DNA from: Gammaproteobacteria bacterium 42_54_T18
GTDB taxonomy: Bacteria; Pseudomonadota; Gammaproteobacteria; Pseudomonadales; Ketobacteraceae
Assembly: GCA_002163245.1 (NCBI GenBank)
Contig: MAAL01000167.1
Coordinates: 1 to 50,518 of the forward strand
Direction: 5' to 3'
Length of the DNA stretch: 50,518 nt
The notes under the pieces are model-generated. The model did no database searches. It saw only the letters and a list, made by a program, of their open reading frames with translations, and was not told where the DNA came from. Within the stretch, counting starts at the first letter, position 1. Each line of letters begins with the position of its first letter. This document shows positions 42,866-50,518 of the stretch, piece by piece. A program made the translations under genes and the position numbers.

Positions 42866-43330
42866 TTGATGTCCCTCAAAGATAACCAACAATGGTTGAG
42901 CGGTCAAATTGTCATCTTTTGTAATGTAATCAGGTAATTAAAGGCTATTTAATGTGATGGGTCACTTGTATACATGGCGTATAATGGATGCTTGTCGAGG
43001 TTTTAAGGTTTTTTAACGCTGTAGAGTCAACCAATTTACTGATGCTGGCCTTATTGCCGGTCAGCAATACCGTTTGTTCCAAAATATCTACCGCTGGCCG
43101 CCGTCCATATTTCTTCCTCATTGTTTCCACATTTAATTTTTATTCTTTCAGCATAGAGATCTATTGGACGGAACAAGCATTGTGCGTTGCACGGATATTA
43201 TTTTTATAATTTTTGTGTCAACCAATCTATTTGGAATGCGTTCTACCATAGATGACCGGTAAGGAGGGCTGGTGATTTCATGACCAATGTAGTCATTGGT
43301 GTGCAGTAGATAGCGACGTAGGTAATGATT
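42866..43330. other. Control region upstream of the minor-pilin operon
   Basis: About 465 bp separate the kinase from fimT. A good -10-like TATAAT lies at 42980-42985 on the plus strand without a matching -35. An AAGGAGG at 43261-43267 precedes only very short ORFs. A 7-bp-arm palindrome lies at 43283-43300, just before fimT. A 61-codon minus-strand ORF (42945-43130) has no recognisable features and I do not call it. Confidence 0.45.
43283..43300. promoter_or_regulatory. Palindrome in the fimT leader
   Basis: ACCAATG (43283-43289) and CATTGGT (43294-43300) around TAGT, ending 30 bp before the fimT start. In RNA it forms a compact hairpin close to the ribosome site; as DNA it could be an operator. 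Confidence 0.4.
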
Positions 43331-43843
43331 ATGAATAACAATAACAACGGGTTTACCCTAATTGAATTACTTGTCACGATTGCCGTCGCCGCTATTTTAA
43401 CGTCGCTTGCCGCTCCAAGTTTCAGAAGTTTATTGGTTAATAATGATATCCGTGCAGAATCAGAAGCCGCCAAACATTTGTTAAAACTGGCAAGAAGTGA
43501 AGCGATAAAGCGAGGGGGACCCGTTGTTGTATCTTCAGAAAGTGATAGTTGGGAAGACCGATGGGTAATGTTTGTAGAGGATGGGGCTGAGGCAAATAAT
43601 TATGATGCAGCCGATACACTCATTTTCGAGAAAAGTGCACCTAGTATCCCCATAACCATTAGCGCCGCAGATTCAACGGAGTCAATTAGCTTTTCATCCA
43701 ATGGTCTGGTGGCAAGCCGTACAGGAGTATCGTTCTACTTTTGTGATCCGGAGAATGTGTTATCAGGACGGTCAGTAGAAATTACCAGGGCAGGTCAAAT
43801 ATTTAGCCAAGACATCGAAGCGGGGAGTGCATTATGTCAGTAG
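43331..43843 (+). CDS. fimT: Type IV pilus minor pilin, FimT/GspH family
   Basis: A 170-residue prepilin with a short leader ending in Gly7, then Phe-Thr-Leu-Ile-Glu (Glu at +5) and a hydrophobic helix. PilD-type peptidase cleaves after Gly7. The globular part fits GspH/FimT: KLARSEAIKRGGPVVV (about 56-71), beta-strands and two late cysteines. It probably belongs to the minor-pilin complex that primes pilus assembly. I use ATG 43331, with AGG eight bases upstream; an ATG two codons earlier is possible. It overlaps pilV by 10 bp. Confidence 0.88.
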   Translation: MNNNNNGFTLIELLVTIAVAAILTSLAAPSFRSLLVNNDIRAESEAAKHLLKLARSEAIKRGGPVVVSSESDSWEDRWVMFVEDGAEANNYDAADTLIFEKSAPSIPITISAADSTESISFSSNGLVASRTGVSFYFCDPENVLSGRSVEITRAGQIFSQDIEAGSALCQ

Positions 43844-44391
43844 TCAATAGAAGTGAAGTAGGTTCCACCATGATCGAAGTACTGGTGAGTGTTGTTGTTG
43901 TGGCTATTGGCCTGTTAGGAATGGCGTCATTGCAATTAAACTCCGTTAAAACCTCTTTCGATAGCGCAGGGCAATCCCAAGCTAGTTGGTTGGCACAAGA
44001 AATGGCAGAGAGAATTCGATCAAATAATAGTGATGCAGCAGAGTTTTATATTGACGCGGCAGCCAATAACTCCGCCTGTGGAATATCACCCCCCGTATAT
44101 TGTGGGCAGGTGAATGGTGTGAGTAGTGTTGATGCCTGTACCCCAGAGCAGCGAGCTGTTTTTGATGTATGGGATGTTTTTTGTAATGCGGCGGATGATG
44201 AACTGTATGCCAGTGCAGCCGATATGATTTCGTTGTCTAGTTTTTCCATTGGTTGTGATGACAGTGATGTGACCGATAGTAATACGTGCAGCCGTGGTTC
44301 GCTGATTGATATATCCATTGAAGTCGCAGGAAGATCTGTTGTGGACGAAGAAAAAAAGAACAGAGACGTTCAAATTTATATGAGCCTTTAG
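43834..44391 (+). CDS. pilV: Type IV pilus minor pilin PilV
   Basis: A 185-residue prepilin: leader of ten residues ending Gly10, then Ser-Thr-Met-Ile-Glu (Glu15 is the +5 residue) and a hydrophobic helix (about 16-34). The helix is followed by LAQEMAERIRSNNSDA, a PilV hallmark region. Six or more cysteines lie in the globular domain. It overlaps fimT and is followed by pilW after 60 bp. Confidence 0.88.
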   Translation: MSVVNRSEVGSTMIEVLVSVVVVAIGLLGMASLQLNSVKTSFDSAGQSQASWLAQEMAERIRSNNSDAAEFYIDAAANNSACGISPPVYCGQVNGVSSVDACTPEQRAVFDVWDVFCNAADDELYASAADMISLSSFSIGCDDSDVTDSNTCSRGSLIDISIEVAGRSVVDEEKKNRDVQIYMSL

Positions 44392-44451
44392 CGTTGTTAG
44401 TAATGACTACTCGTTATCGAAGGTAATTGCCGTTAATTTGAGTGAAAAACA

Positions 44452-45219
44452 ATGAAATCTACTTATAAAAATAATCAACAACAAGCAGGCGGCATGTCGC
44501 TGATTGAGTTAATGATCGCGATGGGTTTAGGGTTAATATTGATAGCCGCTTCTATCAAAATATTTATCAGTTCAAAGCAAAGTTACTTGATGGTGGAGGA
44601 GCTGAATGAAATACAAGAAAACGGACAGTTTGCGGCATTGTTTTTATCCAAAGCCATACAGATGGCTGGTTACAGTGATCCGGATGATGGCGCGTTACCT
44701 CACCTGTTCTTAGCAGAAGGCGAATGTGTTAGTACCGATAGCTTTTGCACATCAAACGGTGCCGGTAATGGCTCCGATAAAATATCAATCCAACTAAACC
44801 CCGCGTTTGATGAAGACTGCACAGGCACCACAGTACCCAGTGATGTGGTGTTATCAAATGTGTATTACATAGAAACGATAAATGGTGTGAGTGGGCTGTA
44901 TTGTCGAGGTTATGCTCCTGACAGTGATAGCTGGTACTCAGAAGAAACCTTGTTGGTGAATGGGATTGACCGGCTACAATTTCAATTTGGAACATTGGAC
45001 TCAGGCGAATGTCAGTTTTTTACCGCCGATGAAGTCGATGATTGGGCAACGGTGAATTCGGTGCGTTTCGCCTTGCTTTCTGCTGCCATTGAAAATCAAA
45101 CCATCAGTGAAAAGGAGAGAAACTACGCGCTGCTGGATGCAGAAACGGTGACATATGATGATTCCAAAATACGTCATATCTATAGTGCCACGGTGTATGT
45201 GAATAACTCCTTCCTTTAA
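44452..45219 (+). CDS. pilW: Type IV pilus minor pilin PilW
   Basis: A 255-residue prepilin with a leader ending Gly14, then Met-Ser-Leu-Ile-Glu and a hydrophobic helix (about 20-40). ELNEIQENGQFAALFLSKAIQMAGY (landmark at about 50-74) is typical of PilW. The C-terminal domain has strands and four or more cysteines. It works with FimT, PilV and PilX in the pilus tip or initiation complex. Confidence 0.88.
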   Translation: MKSTYKNNQQQAGGMSLIELMIAMGLGLILIAASIKIFISSKQSYLMVEELNEIQENGQFAALFLSKAIQMAGYSDPDDGALPHLFLAEGECVSTDSFCTSNGAGNGSDKISIQLNPAFDEDCTGTTVPSDVVLSNVYYIETINGVSGLYCRGYAPDSDSWYSEETLLVNGIDRLQFQFGTLDSGECQFFTADEVDDWATVNSVRFALLSAAIENQTISEKERNYALLDAETVTYDDSKIRHIYSATVYVNNSFL

Positions 45220-45265
45220 AGCTAGCAGCTGAACTAAATTCAAGAACATGTAGAGAGATAAAATA

Positions 45266-45703
45266 ATGAAATATAGCAATAACGGTTCGGTACTTATCGT
45301 ATGTTTGGCACTGCTTTCAGTGATTAGCATCATTGGTGTTGTGTCCATGCAAAGCTCATCGTTACAAGAGAAATTCTCAAGGAATGTGTTTTATAACGTT
45401 CAATCGTTTCAAGCGGCGGTTAATGAACAGACACAACAATACTACTCGGCCTCTACTGATGAAGACTTGCTATTAGAGGTGTTGTCAGAAGACCGCACGC
45501 TAGATGCACAGTTGGCGGTTCGACATGCAGTGATGACAAGCACAATAACCTATGGTGGCGAAGGATTACCACCATCCGGTTATAGCCTTGGAAAATACCG
45601 CGGTCTTAAGTTTTCAATTGATACAGTAGGCACCTATGAAAATATTGATGCAATATCAGATCAGACCTTAGGTTTTCAATATGCAGCACCAAAAAGTATT
45701 TGA
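45266..45703 (+). CDS. pilX: Type IV pilus minor pilin PilX
   Basis: A 145-residue prepilin. The leader ends at Gly7 and the helix begins SVLIVCLALLS with Val in place of the +5 Glu, as is usual for PilX and its secretion homologue GspK. The following MQSSSLQEKFSRN turn matches PilX. The gene starts after GAGAGATAAAATA and ends 16 bp before the next gene. It is shorter than many PilX proteins. Confidence 0.85.
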   Translation: MKYSNNGSVLIVCLALLSVISIIGVVSMQSSSLQEKFSRNVFYNVQSFQAAVNEQTQQYYSASTDEDLLLEVLSEDRTLDAQLAVRHAVMTSTITYGGEGLPPSGYSLGKYRGLKFSIDTVGTYENIDAISDQTLGFQYAAPKSI

Positions 45704-45719
45704 TGGGGAGAGTAATAAG

Positions 45720-46094
45720 ATGAAAAAATCAAGATGGTTTTTATTGGCACTGACACTGTTTCCATTATCACTCATGGCTGAGATGAAAACAGTAGAGCAT
45801 TCCATTGAAGCAGAAAAGGCCTTGTACTTTTTTGATGAGCCCACAGGAACCGGACGTATCATTGCGTTCTCCTGTGTTTCTTGTCCTCCCGTATCCCTAG
45901 TGTTTTCTGAAGATATTAAGGTAAAGGTTGATGGGGATATTATCGATAGTGCCGAAATAGGAAAGTATTCTGGTTATTCGGCAACAATATTTTTTGTCGG
46001 AACAACGAAGACAGTAATAAGAGTAAATGTTGGTGAAAAATTAATAGCGGCCAACTCTCCACCGCCACCAAGGAGAGTAAAAAATGAAAAATAA
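45720..46094 (+). CDS. Small periplasmic protein of unknown function in the pilus operon
   Basis: A 124-residue protein with a signal peptide cleaved after LMA (about residue 20), then a beta-rich chain with a CVSCPP motif (CxxC, about 52-57) and a C-terminal Pro-rich tail. I recognise no family. It lies between pilX and pilY1, overlapping pilY1 by 11 bp, so it is very probably part of the pilus assembly operon. The CxxC pair suggests disulfide formation or metal binding. GGGGAG lies nine bases before the ATG; a longer frame 13 codons upstream would overlap pilX and is not preferred. Confidence 0.75.
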   Translation: MKKSRWFLLALTLFPLSLMAEMKTVEHSIEAEKALYFFDEPTGTGRIIAFSCVSCPPVSLVFSEDIKVKVDGDIIDSAEIGKYSGYSATIFFVGTTKTVIRVNVGEKLIAANSPPPPRRVKNEK

Positions 46095-49000
46095 AATCGT
46101 CATCATTATATGTAGTCTTATCATTCAATGTGCAGTTAGCCTAAACGCTTCAGCAGAAGATATTGAAATTTATGTGACGGACGATGATACCTCCGTTCAA
46201 TCGAATGTCTTATTGTTGATTGATACCTCGGGCAGTATGGATAGTACGGTAGAAGTCGACGATACCTACGGTGATAGCTACACCATTACCGATTTTCATA
46301 CGCCAACAGAAGAATGTATTACCTATGAGCGTGTGTGTAGCGGAAGGCGTTGTACCAACGAATGCACAGAAACAGGTAAAGTATTAACACGCATGGAGAT
46401 CGTGCAAGATGTTGCCTCGGATCTTATTGAAACCACCAATGACATTAATATCAGTTTGATGCGCTTTGACAGTGGTTCCGAGGGAGGTTATGTGGATTTA
46501 GCGTCTCAGGATATAGCCGATGTTAGAACCACGTTTCAAACAACGCTGAATAACTATGACGCGGATGGTTTTACGCCACTAGAAGAATCTTATTATGAAG
46601 TTTATCGTTACTTTTCTGGGAAAGCGCCAGAATATGGCGATGCCAGTTCACCATCAACCAGTGATAGTGATGCATTGTCCGGTGGAACGTACATTTCTCC
46701 TATAACCGATAGCTGCCAAAAAAATAATGTGATTCTTTTTACCGATGGTCAGCCCACACGGGATACTAGTTCCAATAGCGATATTCAAAACCTAGTATCC
46801 GGATCGCTTGCTGACGTTTCAGATTTAGACGATGATTGTAGTGGTGACGGTGAGTGCCTTGATGAGCTTGCATACTACCTAAGTAATACCGATCTTGATG
46901 ATGATTTAGATGGGGATCAAACCATTAGCACCTATACCATTGGTGGTTTTGGATTGGATGGTGATGCAGTATCGTTACTAGAGAACGTCGCAAAATACGG
47001 TGATGGTGCATATCACTCAGCCGATGATGCTGAAGGGTTGGGCTCTGCATTGGAAAGCATCATCCAAGACATACTGTCAGAAGACAGTACCTTTGCAGCC
47101 CCGTCAGTATCGGTGAGCGCCTTTAACAGTTTACAAAATTCTGACGAGTTGTATTACGCATTGTTTAAGCCCGGTGACGGCGCGCGATGGCACGGCAACC
47201 TTAAGCGTTACAAAATCAATGAGAATAATGAGATTGAAGATGCCAATGGCAGCAATGCTATTGATTCCACGACTGGTTTTTTCAGTGAAGACAGTAAGAG
47301 TTTCTGGAGCGGATATACGGACGGCTCATTTATCGTTGAAGGTGGCATGGCCCATGAGCTGACATTAAGTCGTTCGATATTTACCTACACAGGCTCTAGC
47401 CCTGCTAATACGGCACTGAATATATCAAGTCATAGTTTGCATGAAGACAACAACGCCCTTACTAAAGTTATGTTAGGCATTGATAGTCAGACGGATGACT
47501 ATAGAGAGGCTTTGTTACAATGGGCGCAAGGTATTGATGTGCTTGATGAGGATGGTGACAGCAGTGTAGTAGACGCAAGAAATGCCATTGGCGACCCGCT
47601 GCATAGTCAGCCTTTGATTCTTAACTACTTCTCTGATGATGACACCGAAGATACCTCTATCTTTTTCACAACCAACGAAGGTTTTCTGCACGGCGTATCA
47701 ACCAGTGATGGTAGCGAGCAATTCGCCTTTATTCCTCAAGCATTATTGCCCAATATTGAATCCTATAAAACGGATAACTCCAGCGCTAGCAGCAGCAAAG
47801 TGTATGGTTTAGATGGCCCCATGTCAGCCTGGTTTAATGATGCGAATGGTGATGGCGATATATTACAAGCCAGTGGCGGTGCAGTGGATAGTGGAGAGCA
47901 TCTATACCTATATCTAACGATGCGACGTGGCGGGAGAAACTTTTATGCGCTGGATGTGACCGATAGAAGTAACCCGGTTTACAAATGGAAAATTGAAGGC
48001 GGAAGTGGTGATTTTGAAGAGTTAGGTCAAACCTGGTCGAAACCCACGTTAGCGAAAGTAAAAATAAATGACGTAGAGAAAACGGTCCTAATATTTGGTG
48101 GCGGCTACGACGTAGACCAGGATGACGTTACTGCGATTACTGCCGATGATGTGGGGCGCGCAATTTATATTGTCGACGCAGAGACGGGAGACCGGCTGTG
48201 GTGGTCCTCGGTACACGATGCAGCAACGTTAACCCTTAGTGATATGGAATACAGCATACCGTCAAATATCACCAATGTTGATATTGATAATGATGGTTAT
48301 GATGACTTTTTCTATGTCGCAGATATGGGTGGGCAAGTGTGGCGCTTTGATATCGACAATAATAACACCGCAGTCAGCGGTCTGGTTTCTGCCGGTGTTG
48401 TTGCCGTGTTAAGTGATAGCTCAGATACCGGTGCAAGACGGTTTTACAATCAACCGGATATATCTCTGGTTAATGTTCGGGGCACTACTCCCTATTTAAC
48501 CATTGCCATTGGATCAGGATTTCGGGCGCACCCACTCAATACAGACACAACGGATCGATTTTATATGATAAAGGACAGCAATGTATTTAATGCCCCCAGT
48601 AGCTATCAATACGTGAGTGGCTCACCGACATCAACGATAACCGAGACCAATCTTTATGATGCCACTGAAGATCTTATCGATTCAACCACCGAAGCGGTGG
48701 CAACTGCAGCAAAAACCGCAATGAACAGTGCCTACGGCTGGTACATCACCTTAGAAAATGAAGGCGAAAAGGTACTAGCAGAATCGATTACTTATGATTT
48801 TAAATTACTGTTCACAACCTTCGCACCCTCGGGGGATACCGTGACAACCTGTGGCCCTGATACCGGGGTTGGACGTCTCTATCTTGTGAATTTATTGGAT
48901 GCAACCCCTGTACTGGATAGTGATGGCGATACATTGGGCGAGCCCGAAGATAGAGTTTATACGCTTCTTAAAGGCGGTATTCCACCGGCCCCTGTTTTGA

Positions 49001-49122
49001 TCAACAACCCAAACAGTGAAAGCTCGACTCCACCAGTGTGTGTGAGTACCGAATGCCTTTCAGATATAGACCTAGACGCAGCACCACAACAGAAAACGTA
49101 TTGGCGGGAGAATAAGATATGA
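46084..49122 (+). CDS. pilY1: Type IV pilus tip adhesin/assembly factor PilY1
   Basis: A 1012-residue secreted protein: signal peptide (about 1-24), a von Willebrand A domain (about 40-325) with a full MIDAS motif DTSGSMDST (about 47-55), and a C-terminal beta-propeller (about 480-985). The propeller has the calcium-binding loop [18 protein letters not shown] (about 735-752) and [15 protein letters not shown]. PilY1 sits at the pilus tip, mediates attachment and counters retraction. The Asp-rich loops (for example 245-280) add further cation sites. It overlaps the previous gene by 11 bp and pilE by ATGA. Confidence 0.92.
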   Translation: MKNKIVIIICSLIIQCAVSLNASAEDIEIYVTDDDTSVQSNVLLLIDTSGSMDSTVEVDDTYGDSYTITDFHTPTEECITYERVCSGRRCTNECTETGKVLTRMEIVQDVASDLIETTNDINISLMRFDSGSEGGYVDLASQDIADVRTTFQTTLNNYDADGFTPLEESYYEVYRYFSGKAPEYGDASSPSTSDSDALSGGTYISPITDSCQKNNVILFTDGQPTRDTSSNSDIQNLVSGSLADVSDLDDDCSGDGECLDELAYYLSNTDLDDDLDGDQTISTYTIGGFGLDGDAVSLLENVAKYGDGAYHSADDAEGLGSALESIIQDILSEDSTFAAPSVSVSAFNSLQNSDELYYALFKPGDGARWHGNLKRYKINENNEIEDANGSNAIDSTTGFFSEDSKSFWSGYTDGSFIVEGGMAHELTLSRSIFTYTGSSPANTALNISSHSLHEDNNALTKVMLGIDSQTDDYREALLQWAQGIDVLDEDGDSSVVDARNAIGDPLHSQPLILNYFSDDDTEDTSIFFTTNEGFLHGVSTSDGSEQFAFIPQALLPNIESYKTDNSSASSSKVYGLDGPMSAWFNDANGDGDILQASGGAVDSGEHLYLYLTMRRGGRNFYALDVTDRSNPVYKWKIEGGSGDFEELGQTWSKPTLAKVKINDVEKTVLIFGGGYDVDQDDVTAITADDVGRAIYIVDAETGDRLWWSSVHDAATLTLSDMEYSIPSNITNVDIDNDGYDDFFYVADMGGQVWRFDIDNNNTAVSGLVSAGVVAVLSDSSDTGARRFYNQPDISLVNVRGTTPYLTIAIGSGFRAHPLNTDTTDRFYMIKDSNVFNAPSSYQYVSGSPTSTITETNLYDATEDLIDSTTEAVATAAKTAMNSAYGWYITLENEGEKVLAESITYDFKLLFTTFAPSGDTVTTCGPDTGVGRLYLVNLLDATPVLDSDGDTLGEPEDRVYTLLKGGIPPAPVLINNPNSESSTPPVCVSTECLSDIDLDAAPQQKTYWRENKI

Positions 49123-49529
49123 GAACAGGTAGTAGCAAAGGAAACAAGGGGTTCACGCTGATTGAGATGTTGGTGGTAGCGGCAATACTCAGTATTTTTG
49201 CCTCCATCGCGATACCCTCGTACCAAGATTTTGTGTTGAAATCACGGCGTGCCGAAGGTATTTCATTTTTGTTTCAAGTGATGGAATTACAAGAGCGCTA
49301 TTTTACGGAAAACTTAAGCTATGCAACGGATCTGACCGAGTTGGGGTACGTATCATCAACGGATCTTGAATCTGAAAGCAGTTACTATCAGGTGAATGCT
49401 GCTGCTTGTGGTGGAACGGTTATTTCAGATTGTGTTTTACTCACCGCGAATGCCATTAATGAGCAGCAAAATGATGACGACTTGTCATTGAGCAGCTTAG
49501 GAAGCAAGTTACCTGATGGATTTTGGTAG
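49119..49529 (+). CDS. pilE: Type IV pilin-like minor pilin PilE
   Basis: A 136-residue prepilin: leader ending Gly11, Phe-Thr-Leu-Ile-Glu at the mature N-terminus, hydrophobic helix (about 17-35), then [21 protein letters not shown] and a C-terminal pair of cysteines (about 97 and 104). In Pseudomonas the operon fimU-pilV-W-X-Y1-Y2-E ends with this gene, which matches here. Its ATG overlaps the pilY1 stop (49119-49122). Confidence 0.9.
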   Translation: MRTGSSKGNKGFTLIEMLVVAAILSIFASIAIPSYQDFVLKSRRAEGISFLFQVMELQERYFTENLSYATDLTELGYVSSTDLESESSYYQVNAAACGGTVISDCVLLTANAINEQQNDDDLSLSSLGSKLPDGFW

Positions 49530-49573
49530 GAGCGGAGATTGACCTTAATAGGGGTATAGGTTGTAATGAGCGA

Positions 49574-49915
49574 ATGCGTAAAACAGATAAAAAAATAGAG
49601 AACCAACTTATACTGGTATTAACCGATGTGTGTGAAACCGCATTGAAGGCGATTGACGGCTTTCAATGGTTAACTCACCTTGTTGAATACTCCGATTTCC
49701 CAAATAGTCTGAAGGTAATTTGCATATTTGATACCAATGAGAACCTGGCTGTCTATCTCTCCAAGAATGTCGATGATGATCTGAAATCACTCATCCAGAA
49801 AAAGCTTCAGGAAGTGGGTGTAAGCATTAAGAATATTGATCGCCAAGTGACATTCGACACTGAAGAGGATTGTGCAAAAGAGCATAACGGAAAATGGAAA
49901 AACAGGCTTTCATGA
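49574..49915 (+). CDS. Conserved hypothetical protein after the pilus operon
   Basis: A soluble 113-residue protein with mixed alpha/beta pattern: ILVLTDVCETALKAIDGFQWL (landmark about 12-32), LKVICIFDTNENL, and a C-terminal VTFDTEEDCAKEHNGKW. I recall this as a short conserved gammaproteobacterial protein of unknown role, sometimes labelled Fis-like without basis. The start is uncertain: ATG 49574 fits the conserved part, though the frame is open to a TTG at 49523 that overlaps pilE. The ribosome site before 49574 is weak. Confidence 0.65.
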   Translation: MRKTDKKIENQLILVLTDVCETALKAIDGFQWLTHLVEYSDFPNSLKVICIFDTNENLAVYLSKNVDDDLKSLIQKKLQEVGVSIKNIDRQVTFDTEEDCAKEHNGKWKNRLS

Positions 49916-49923
49916 TCAATAGT

Positions 49924-49968
49924 ACTCTTGGTTGCGCATTGCTAGTAGGTTAATGAGCAACCAAGAGT
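49924..49968. terminator. Hairpin between convergent genes
   Basis: ACTCTTGGTTGC (49924-49935) and GCAACCAAGAGT (49957-49968) form a 12-bp perfect stem with a 21-nt loop. It sits between two convergent stop codons, so it may end transcripts from both sides, although no long U-tract follows. Confidence 0.65.
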
Positions 49969-49974
49969 GGTTTG

Positions 49975-50217
49975 TTACTCCGTTAGCCGATCTGAAAGTT
50001 CCTCTGCCAATATCTGCAACTCATCCACCAGCGAATTTGACGCCATTGAAAGGTGAGATTGAATAACATGGGCTTTATCCCCGAGTCCACCGTTAGCCGT
50101 TACCAGGGTCAACGAAAACAGTTTCTCTAATCGAGATTGCATTGCCCAGACGATATCAATATTGCTGAGGGGCGACGGTTCCGCGTCGTGTACCAATTTT
50201 GGTGTTTTATCACTCAT
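49975..50217 (-). CDS. Small conserved-looking protein, function unknown
   Basis: An 80-residue acidic, mainly helical cytoplasmic protein (IVWAMQSRLEKLFSLTLV, then a long C-terminal helix SNSLVDELQILAEELSD). No family recognised. The ATG at 50217 has AGGAGG six bases upstream, so I take it instead of the longer open frame beginning at 50292. Its ATG overlaps the stop of another small gene (ATGA), which supports both. Confidence 0.6.
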   Translation of the reverse strand: MSDKTPKLVHDAEPSPLSNIDIVWAMQSRLEKLFSLTLVTANGGLGDKAHVIQSHLSMASNSLVDELQILAEELSDRLTE

Positions 50218-50357
50218 TTTTCCGCCTCCTTTGCTTTGACTGCATTGAGTCGCTGTAATGGCGGCCAATAGGAAAGACGGTACACGCGCCACGTGGGCAT
50301 GAGCGGATAATACGGTTTCTTATCTAATACCTTTTGTGTAGATATAGTTTGTTTCAT
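50214..50357 (-). CDS. Small basic protein, first of an overlapping pair
   Basis: A 47-residue ORF starting at ATG 50357 and ending with TGA at 50214, overlapping the next gene by ATGA. It is basic and aromatic (KKPYYPLMPTWRVYRLSYWP, residues 13-32), with a charged Lys/Glu C-terminus. The overlap also carries the next gene's AGGAGG site. No family recognised. AAGG close to its ATG gives a weak ribosome site. Confidence 0.5.
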   Translation of the reverse strand: MKQTISTQKVLDKKPYYPLMPTWRVYRLSYWPPLQRLNAVKAKEAEK

Positions 50358-50464
50358 AGCCTTGTAATCCAGTTAAAAAAAAGGAAGACAAGGCCCCGAC
50401 GCTTCCAGCAGGGACTACCATGGCGAACGCATCTAAATCATTGATTCTGTAAGGTGTCTATCTG

Positions 50465-50518
50465 ATGTCAGAACCCTCCAGAGATAGTCCTTATCCCAGC
50501 CAGCTCTTTTTCGTTTAC
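50465..50518 (+). CDS. Possible gene start running off the window
   Basis: An ATG at 50465 with AAGGTG eight or nine bases before it opens a frame that stays open to the window end (18 codons, MSEPSRDSPYPSQLFFVY). Too short to assign; it may be the first part of a real plus-strand gene. Confidence 0.3.
   Translation, partial: MSEPSRDSPYPSQLFFVY

Noticed and set aside
42945-43130. 61-codon minus-strand ORF between the kinase and fimT
   Set aside because: No ribosome site, no recognisable family, and it covers a plus-strand -10-like element; a degraded gene remnant is possible but not supportable.

Overview
The window reads as chromosome of a free-living, probably marine, gammaproteobacterium of the Cellvibrionales/Oceanospirillales kind. 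The grounds are moderate AT-rich composition, a type IV pilus minor-pilin operon, a Pseudomonas-like Chp/Pil chemosensory cluster, FecI/FecR/TonB iron-type signalling, a TRAP transporter and CoA-dependent degradation genes. The genus call is inference from gene families only. I see no rRNA, tRNA, CRISPR array, insertion sequence or prophage.

Layout. 0.1-1.3 kb: a protein of three CHASE3 sensor repeats with no output domain. 1.7-5.8 kb (minus): enoyl-CoA hydratase-like, SCP2-type thiolase and short-chain dehydrogenase genes, then a DUF445 membrane protein. 6.2-10.5 kb (plus): a divergent three-gene TRAP system (TatT-like lipoprotein, DUF6091 solute-binding protein, fused permease), closed by a very strong bidirectional terminator. 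Two large palindromes lie between these divergent operons. 10.5-19.9 kb (minus): eight genes of a chemosensory pathway resembling pilGHIJ-chpA. It has a periplasmic ABC-type binding protein inserted before the receptor, two extra CheW-like proteins, and no CheR or CheB.

20-25 kb: two tiny candidate ORFs, a PstS-like/OmpA fusion, a PAP2 phosphatase, a LysR regulator and a lipoprotein carboxylesterase. 25.5-31.3 kb: an exported region with a periplasmic ankyrin protein, a secreted lactone-oxidase-type flavoprotein, a membrane protein with a His-rich linker and a secreted orphan. 31.6-36.1 kb: an ECF sigma/FecR/TonB-receptor cell-surface signalling triad. 36.1-38.8 kb (minus): a fatty-acid desaturase and an Lnt-family apolipoprotein N-acyltransferase whose reading frame begins oddly. 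39-43 kb: an orphan lipoprotein-like gene convergent with a 7TMR-DISM hybrid histidine kinase. 43.3-49.5 kb: the minor-pilin operon fimT-pilV-pilW-pilX-(unknown periplasmic CxxC protein)-pilY1-pilE, followed by a conserved hypothetical. The window ends with two overlapping small minus-strand genes and a possible partial gene.

How the parts may work together (inference). The TRAP importer and the divergent CoA genes probably take up and break down one class of organic acid, perhaps under one regulator acting at the twin palindromes. The chemosensory cluster could control twitching through type IV pili; the pilus genes at 43-49 kb are compatible with that but are not linked to it. The most unusual piece is the chemosensory operon with its embedded binding protein and no adaptation enzymes. 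Next come the frame problem at the start of the Lnt gene and the secreted oxidase/ankyrin/orphan region.
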